Origin: Actinomycetota bacterium
GTDB lineage: Bacteria > Actinomycetota > Actinomycetes > Streptosporangiales > Streptosporangiaceae
Assembly: GCA_019240215.1 (NCBI GenBank)
Contig: JAFAYQ010000042.1
Coordinates: 1 to 56,766, forward strand
Direction: 5' to 3'
Length of the DNA: 56,766 bases
The position numbers and the translations under genes are program-made. Below, piece after piece: positions 52,477 to 56,766 of this stretch. How positions within the stretch are numbered: position 1 is the first letter of the stretch; each line of letters opens with the position of its first letter. Under the pieces are notes generated by a model, which did not search any database, was not told where the DNA came from, and saw only the letters and a list, made by a program, of their open reading frames with translations.

Positions 52477-53961
52477 CTAGAGCGCGGCTTTAGGTTTACG
52501 CACTCGACTCTCTTTCGGCAGAGTCGCCGGGTCAATGTCGTAGTGCATAGCCGCTTCGACCAGGCCGAGCGTCAGCAAGCTGTCGTCGCGAGGTTCCGGC
52601 TTGGCCTTGTTCTTCAGCGGCGAACTACCCAGAGCGCGGATTACCTCGCCGGCGATCGTTTCCGCGAGGAAAGGCGGGACAGAATTCCCTATTTGCTGAA
52701 AGCCATGCCATTTTGTCACGTGGAATCGGAACCAGTCCGGAAATGAATGTAGGCGAGCCGCTTCCCTGACCGTAATGACTCGAGGATAGCGGTGATGGAT
52801 CGGGCGCGCAGAGGTGAAACTGCCATGATCGCGTGCTGTGCCCGCCCGCAGAGTCGGAGCTAGTCCATCTGCCCGGAGTCTCTGTAGCCTGCTAACCAGT
52901 TCTTCGGCGCCCTGCTGCGTGCTACGAAATCGTTCTCGTACCTCGTTGCGGTGTGCCGTGCGTCCCGCTGACGTTACGATACTCCGGTCCCATGACCTGC
53001 TATATCCGAGTCCGTAGGAGCCATAAGCCAAGTCCGACCCATTCCGCAACGACCGGACATAGGCACTTGCGGCAGCTTCCATCTTCGCCAGTGCCGCCGC
53101 CGACAATTGGATCGAATCCTTTCTTGCTAGCGATCTGTATAGTTCGAGGCACCGCAAATCATCGAGCGCTTCCGCCACGGTTACCCTGTCGCGTGTCGCA
53201 ACAGGCACGTCGACCGGAGCCATATCTTTACGGCTTCCTACCACGAATACCCGGCGCCGGGCCTGCGGCACACCGAAGTCGCCAGCGCTCAGGATGAACG
53301 GCCGCCCAGCGCTGAGCGAATAGTTCGCGTCCACGAATATGCTCAATGCCTCAGCTCGAATTGAATCGTTAACTGGAGCGAGCAGGCCCGGAACGTTTTC
53401 CATAACGAAGTATTTTGGCCTAATAGCCGCCACGAGGCGAGCGAACGCGCTCAACAAATTATTTCGTTCGTCTTGGGGGTTGCGGCGCCCGATCTCCGAG
53501 AATCCCTGACAGCTCGGGCCGCCGAAGATGCAGTCGATATCTCCAGGCCACGACTCATCCGGATACCGCTTTGACCAGTGGTCTTTGGCCGAAGTAAGTA
53601 TGTCTTCGGCCGAGAGAGTCTCGATATCGGCGCAGACCGATCTCGTAAGCTGGAAGTTCCATTCGTGGGTCGCGACATGGATCGGATTGTTGTCGATCGC
53701 AACTAGCGTTTCGAATCCCGCCGCCTCGAACCCGAGCGACATTCCGCCCGCTCCGGAAAACAGCTCGATGGCAACCGGCCGACCATCGGGTGATTCAGAA
53801 AGGTGCCGCAAGCCCTGGTCATCCACTCTCGCCCTCCCGGACCGTACGCAGTACCGCGCAGCTGACGGCATCGCGGCCAGAATCCCCGCAGCTGGAGCGC
53901 GGGCCTTCGGCGTGCGCCGCAGCGGGAACCACGGGCCAAGTCCATCATGGAAGTCTGACAT
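52477..53961 (-). CDS. dcm: DNA (cytosine-5-)-methyltransferase
   Basis: The product is about 494 residues. Motif I is ELFSGAGGMSLGFEAAGF, motif IV GGPSCQGFSEIGRR (Ser in place of the second Pro of the usual PCQ box, the catalytic Cys kept), motif VI MENVPGLL, motif VIII QARRRVFVVGSR and motif X IGNSVPP. It methylates cytosine C5 in DNA; the target sequence is unknown. The start is uncertain: ATG 53961 is preferred, 53871 or the open-frame limit 54096 are possible. It is the last gene of the three-gene leftward set after the Rossmann and GHKL genes. Confidence 0.92.
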   Translation of the reverse strand: MSDFHDGLGPWFPLRRTPKARAPAAGILAAMPSAARYCVRSGRARVDDQGLRHLSESPDGRPVAIELFSGAGGMSLGFEAAGFETLVAIDNNPIHVATHEWNFQLTRSVCADIETLSAEDILTSAKDHWSKRYPDESWPGDIDCIFGGPSCQGFSEIGRRNPQDERNNLLSAFARLVAAIRPKYFVMENVPGLLAPVNDSIRAEALSIFVDANYSLSAGRPFILSAGDFGVPQARRRVFVVGSRKDMAPVDVPVATRDRVTVAEALDDLRCLELYRSLARKDSIQLSAAALAKMEAAASAYVRSLRNGSDLAYGSYGLGYSRSWDRSIVTSAGRTAHRNEVRERFRSTQQGAEELVSRLQRLRADGLAPTLRAGTARDHGSFTSARPIHHRYPRVITVREAARLHSFPDWFRFHVTKWHGFQQIGNSVPPFLAETIAGEVIRALGSSPLKNKAKPEPRDDSLLTLGLVEAAMHYDIDPATLPKESRVRKPKAAL

Positions 53962-54118
53962 TCCGGCGTTGTCCCTGCACGTGGGGTCGGCCAGCCATCT
54001 TGCTGCTGACACGTCGCCCGTCATCTGATCACATTGGCAGACAGCGGTGGGCCAGTGCCGCGCGGCACGCCGATCGACGCAAGATCGCAATGACAAAGTG
54101 TGCCCGTCTCGTCTGAGC

Positions 54119-55066
54119 CTAGCGGGCCACTTGGGCGAACTGCGGGTACCGCAAATAGTGGTCTACATACGACGTCAGATGGGTTTCCTCCAAGTCGAAA
54201 CCCATTTTCTGCACGTCTTGCCGGGTGGGCGCGTTATTGCTCGGCAGCATGGATTGCAGAGCCATAACTTCTTTAGGCGTGAGTGGAGGCGCGTCTATCA
54301 TCCGGCCAACGCGTCCGGGCCAATCTGGGTTAGCTACCAGCGATTCGACTGAATCGTAGTTCTCCGCAGATGGCAGCACACCGCCTACGGTAACCATCGG
54401 GACCGAATCCTTATAGGTGAGGTTAACCGCTGGCACGAAGGCCCCAGGTCTGGCCGTCTGGATCGCCTTGGACAGAAGCAGATCTTCGGTCGCCTTCGCA
54501 AGTATCCGTGCCAAGTCGGCCTCTTCCTTGCAATCCCGCGCGTTCAACGGCTCGGGGGCGGCGTCTCCGAATAGGTTACGGATACGGTCTGGCCTCTCTT
54601 GAACACTTCCGTATTTGCCAGGCTGGGCACTGAAGGTGATCAGCAGAAACGAATTCGGAGGAATTGCGCTGATAAGGTCCACGAGCTCGTCTAGCCGATC
54701 TTCGTTCACCACACGGTCATGATCAAGCCAGACCACCCAAGGCCTACCCGCCAATTCCGGCCGTTGCAGCAAAGAAGGAATAACGCCGCTGGAATCGCCG
54801 TCCAGAATCTCGACAGTCCTGTAAGGGCGGTTAAATATGGCGCGTTTGAAGATCACGGGATCGCGCTCGATCGAGACCATTGTCTCGATTCCGAGGAATC
54901 GATGCGCGAGTACGAAATCTTCGAACCACACGGACCCGAACCCCACATATACCGCGCCGACAATACCCAGTTGGTTCATGACAAGATTAATGCAGTCGAA
55001 CGCGATAGCGCGCTCTATAGATTTGTTCTGCCGGAGGCTGAAATTTACGATGTTCGTGGAGCTCAC
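54119..55066 (-). CDS. Rossmann-fold (methyltransferase-like) protein of the defence-like operon
   Basis: 315 residues. The early part resembles a class I SAM methyltransferase: VYVGFGSVWFEDF (motif I, about 39-51), ETMVSIERDP (motif II acid), LDGDSSG and PWVVWLDHD (motif IV position). No catalytic signature can be assigned, and the C-terminal 100 residues match nothing I know. The GTG start overlaps the GHKL stop (GTGA), so the two are coupled. Its constant company with a GHKL ATPase and a DNA methyltransferase suggests a role in a restriction- or defence-type complex; this is inference. Confidence 0.7.
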   Translation of the reverse strand: MSSTNIVNFSLRQNKSIERAIAFDCINLVMNQLGIVGAVYVGFGSVWFEDFVLAHRFLGIETMVSIERDPVIFKRAIFNRPYRTVEILDGDSSGVIPSLLQRPELAGRPWVVWLDHDRVVNEDRLDELVDLISAIPPNSFLLITFSAQPGKYGSVQERPDRIRNLFGDAAPEPLNARDCKEEADLARILAKATEDLLLSKAIQTARPGAFVPAVNLTYKDSVPMVTVGGVLPSAENYDSVESLVANPDWPGRVGRMIDAPPLTPKEVMALQSMLPSNNAPTRQDVQKMGFDLEETHLTSYVDHYLRYPQFAQVAR

Positions 55067-56421
55067 TCGTCGGCCTCGTCCACTAGCGACTCGTATGCGT
55101 AGTCAAACGACTTGGCGCCCACTTCCCGGTATGGGAGGTTAATACCGCCGAGGGCAGCTGCGAGCGCGTGCATGCGCTTCAGCGGGACTGAGTAGTTGAC
55201 GTTTGCGACGCGCTCGCGCGGCTTCCGTTCGCCTCCAGAGAGGTTGGGAAGACTTACCTGCTCACGCGGCCGCACGTTCGCGAGCGGCGTCGGCTTGCTC
55301 AGCCGCTCGCGCTCAACTGCCTGTTCCCGCTCAGCCTTGCGCTGGTTGGTATAAGTAATCCATGCACGGGCCGGTGCAGCCATCTGGACCAGCGCCCTTG
55401 CGTACACGGCAGAAGAAGTATCCACGCTGCGCTTAGTCGTGGTCATGGGCAACTTGGTGGCATCCACGGCGCTGAATAGCACGATTCCGACAAATCCGTT
55501 GTATTGCGGGTGCCACTGCTGCTGCCAGGCAGAGCCCCAACCCGTGACCGACGTTCGGTCTGCGGCGAGGACAACCCGGCCATTGCACACTATGTACCAG
55601 CCGGACACCCTGTCGGGCCGTGCCTGCGATTCGGGATCGCTGTCATCTGGCGGAGCCGCGGCCATGCCGGCGACGATCTCAATCGTCACGTCCTCGTCCT
55701 CATACACATGGCGCATCGGGGCGAAGTCGCCGCCTTCTTGCAGAAGAAGGGGCTGGCTAGTGACAGGTGCACCGTTCACTGTAATCCTCAGGCCGCGCAT
55801 CAGCGGTATCAGGTAATCTCGGCCCAAGGTCTGGCGCAGAAGCCGCGCGAACGTGGGGTCGTCGAACTTCTGGCGGGTTTCTGCAGATAGGTCGCGGACT
55901 TCAATCGTTACGCCAGCGCTACTCCCTGGCGCGATCTCTTCGATTTCAAAGTCCCAGTCCTCAGTGTTATCTCGCGCCCACTGGTCCACTTGGATGGGGA
56001 CCCGGAAGGCGGCCAACTGTCCTTCCGCTTCATAGGTGCTCTCAACGCTGATCGAATTTCCGAGCTTGAACACGGCACGTTTCATTCCAATGCCGTATAC
56101 GCCAACCGTGAAATCCGATGGAGGCTCGTCTTCCTTGCGCCCGAATGTAAATGCATAGTTCTGGGCATCGACAAGATGGATTCCGCCGCAATTATCTGCT
56201 ATCCGGAACAGTTCAGGCTCGATTGTTATGTCGATCGAGAAAGCGGCCAGGGTGGTGTCACTCGTGATCTCGGAAGGATTAGCGCCAGTGGATTCCCATG
56301 CTCCATCGGTGCTGTTGTCCACCAAGTCCAGGATACAATCGTCCAGAGTTATGTCGCGCGTGAGCATGCGGACGAAGAAAGCCTTGGTCGGACTGGCGTC
56401 GGCCTTCAACGGCGTTGTCAT
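55063..56421 (-). CDS. GHKL (Hsp90/MutL/MORC-like) ATPase
   Basis: 452 residues. The N-terminal ATPase domain shows motif N with LDLVDNSTDGA (about 31-41), motif G1 in IADNCGGI (about 74-81) and motif G2/glycine lid GVYGIGMKRAVFKLGN (107-122). A second domain with VILFSAVDATKLPMTTTKRSVD corresponds to the S5-like transducer. The C-terminal third is charged and helical. GHKL ATPases of this kind accompany DNA methyltransferases in prokaryotic restriction-like systems (MORC/MutL-like). ATG at 56421 has AGGAGG three bases upstream. It is first in the leftward operon. Confidence 0.85.
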   Translation of the reverse strand: MTTPLKADASPTKAFFVRMLTRDITLDDCILDLVDNSTDGAWESTGANPSEITSDTTLAAFSIDITIEPELFRIADNCGGIHLVDAQNYAFTFGRKEDEPPSDFTVGVYGIGMKRAVFKLGNSISVESTYEAEGQLAAFRVPIQVDQWARDNTEDWDFEIEEIAPGSSAGVTIEVRDLSAETRQKFDDPTFARLLRQTLGRDYLIPLMRGLRITVNGAPVTSQPLLLQEGGDFAPMRHVYEDEDVTIEIVAGMAAAPPDDSDPESQARPDRVSGWYIVCNGRVVLAADRTSVTGWGSAWQQQWHPQYNGFVGIVLFSAVDATKLPMTTTKRSVDTSSAVYARALVQMAAPARAWITYTNQRKAEREQAVERERLSKPTPLANVRPREQVSLPNLSGGERKPRERVANVNYSVPLKRMHALAAALGGINLPYREVGAKSFDYAYESLVDEADE

Positions 56422-56661
56422 CGGCCTCCTCTGCGATAGATCCGAATCCCGCTTAGGCTACATTCTGCACTTAATTCTAGCTATCTGCTAGGAGGATACA
56501 GGAAGATTCCTGTCCTTTGTTAGAAGGACTAGAGACTCTCGTTGCATTGCCGGTGGCGTTGGACTCGCCAAGTTCAGCACACCGGACCGGAGGTCTATGG
56601 CGGTCAAGGTGTTACGAAACAGATATGACTTTTTGACCAGATGTGACATGCAGCCGGGGAG

Positions 56662-56766
56662 CTAGTGTCGTGAGTCATTAATCCGGGTGCAGTATCTGGC
56701 GATGGAGTCGAGGATCTGATCGGCGGTCTTTGTCCAGACGTAAGGTCGCGGGCTGTCGTTCCAGGT
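56662..56766 (-). mobile_element. 3' end of an IS630-family transposase (partial, cut by window edge)
   Basis: The last 34 codons before a TAG stop at 56664-56662 read on the minus strand as a run containing YVWTKTADQILDSIARY and ending RINDSRH. This matches the typical C-terminus of actinobacterial IS630-type transposases. The rest lies beyond the window. The insertion end is probably near the stop, at a TA dinucleotide (56663-56664), the target usual for this family. The 240-base stretch 56422-56661 before it has no gene I can support. Confidence 0.7.

Overview
The window is typical high-GC actinobacterial chromosome. Most genes have strongly G/C-biased third positions, GGAGG-type ribosome sites and many ATGA/GTGA-type start/stop overlaps. 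Lineage-typical families include an F420-type LLM oxidoreductase, MenA, a TAT-exported GH127 enzyme and actinobacterial helix-turn-helix proteins with disordered tails. I cannot name the genus. From about 51.3 kb to the right edge, and in the first part of the amidase gene, base composition is visibly less G/C-rich, which suggests acquired DNA on the right.

Layout: (1) 0.08-7.0 kb, a leftward operon: glutamine amidotransferase-type hydrolase, FadR-type regulator, APC permease, glutamine-synthetase-like ligase, aldehyde dehydrogenase and SDR. It fits a gamma-glutamylation route for a small amino alcohol such as ethanolamine. (2) 7.1-12.0 kb, a leftward, tightly overlapping run: Rieske protein, short acyl-CoA dehydrogenase, PIG-L deacetylase, methyltransferase, glycosyltransferase and alpha/beta hydrolase. 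(3) 12-30.4 kb, housekeeping and accessory genes: GH127, FUSC exporter, a cNMP-binding/flavoprotein fusion without redox cysteines, NUDIX, the DNA-alkylation repair pair (Ada-AlkA fusion and Ogt), AIM24, LLM, PHP, PhzF and GNAT. (4) 27-34 kb, two related helix-turn-helix/low-complexity proteins on the minus strand bracketing a NfeD-SPFH operon. (5) 34-43.8 kb, menA, GNAT, ilvD, a NERD protein, an amidase, a penicillin-acylase-like Ntn hydrolase and a small membrane protein. (6) 43.9-46.8 kb, an array of seven micro-ORFs on the minus strand, then a membrane diguanylate cyclase and a HAD hydrolase. (7) 46.9-51.5 kb, a repeat-rich area around a large serine recombinase and a small GntR regulator. 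(8) 52-56.4 kb, a Vsr endonuclease facing a leftward operon of GHKL ATPase, Rossmann-fold protein and cytosine-C5 DNA methyltransferase. The 3' end of an IS630-type transposase lies at the window edge.

The most unusual observation is at 43914-44349. Seven exact copies of a complete 24-base reading frame on the minus strand encode the same heptapeptide MRSDSWT. Each has its own Shine-Dalgarno sequence, the starts alternate strictly ATG/GTG, and the spacers between copies diverge. The only base differences between copies are synonymous or start-codon changes. I know of no described system that matches. The second candidate is the GHKL/Rossmann/Dcm/Vsr set, which looks like a defence or restriction-related island beside mobile-element genes.
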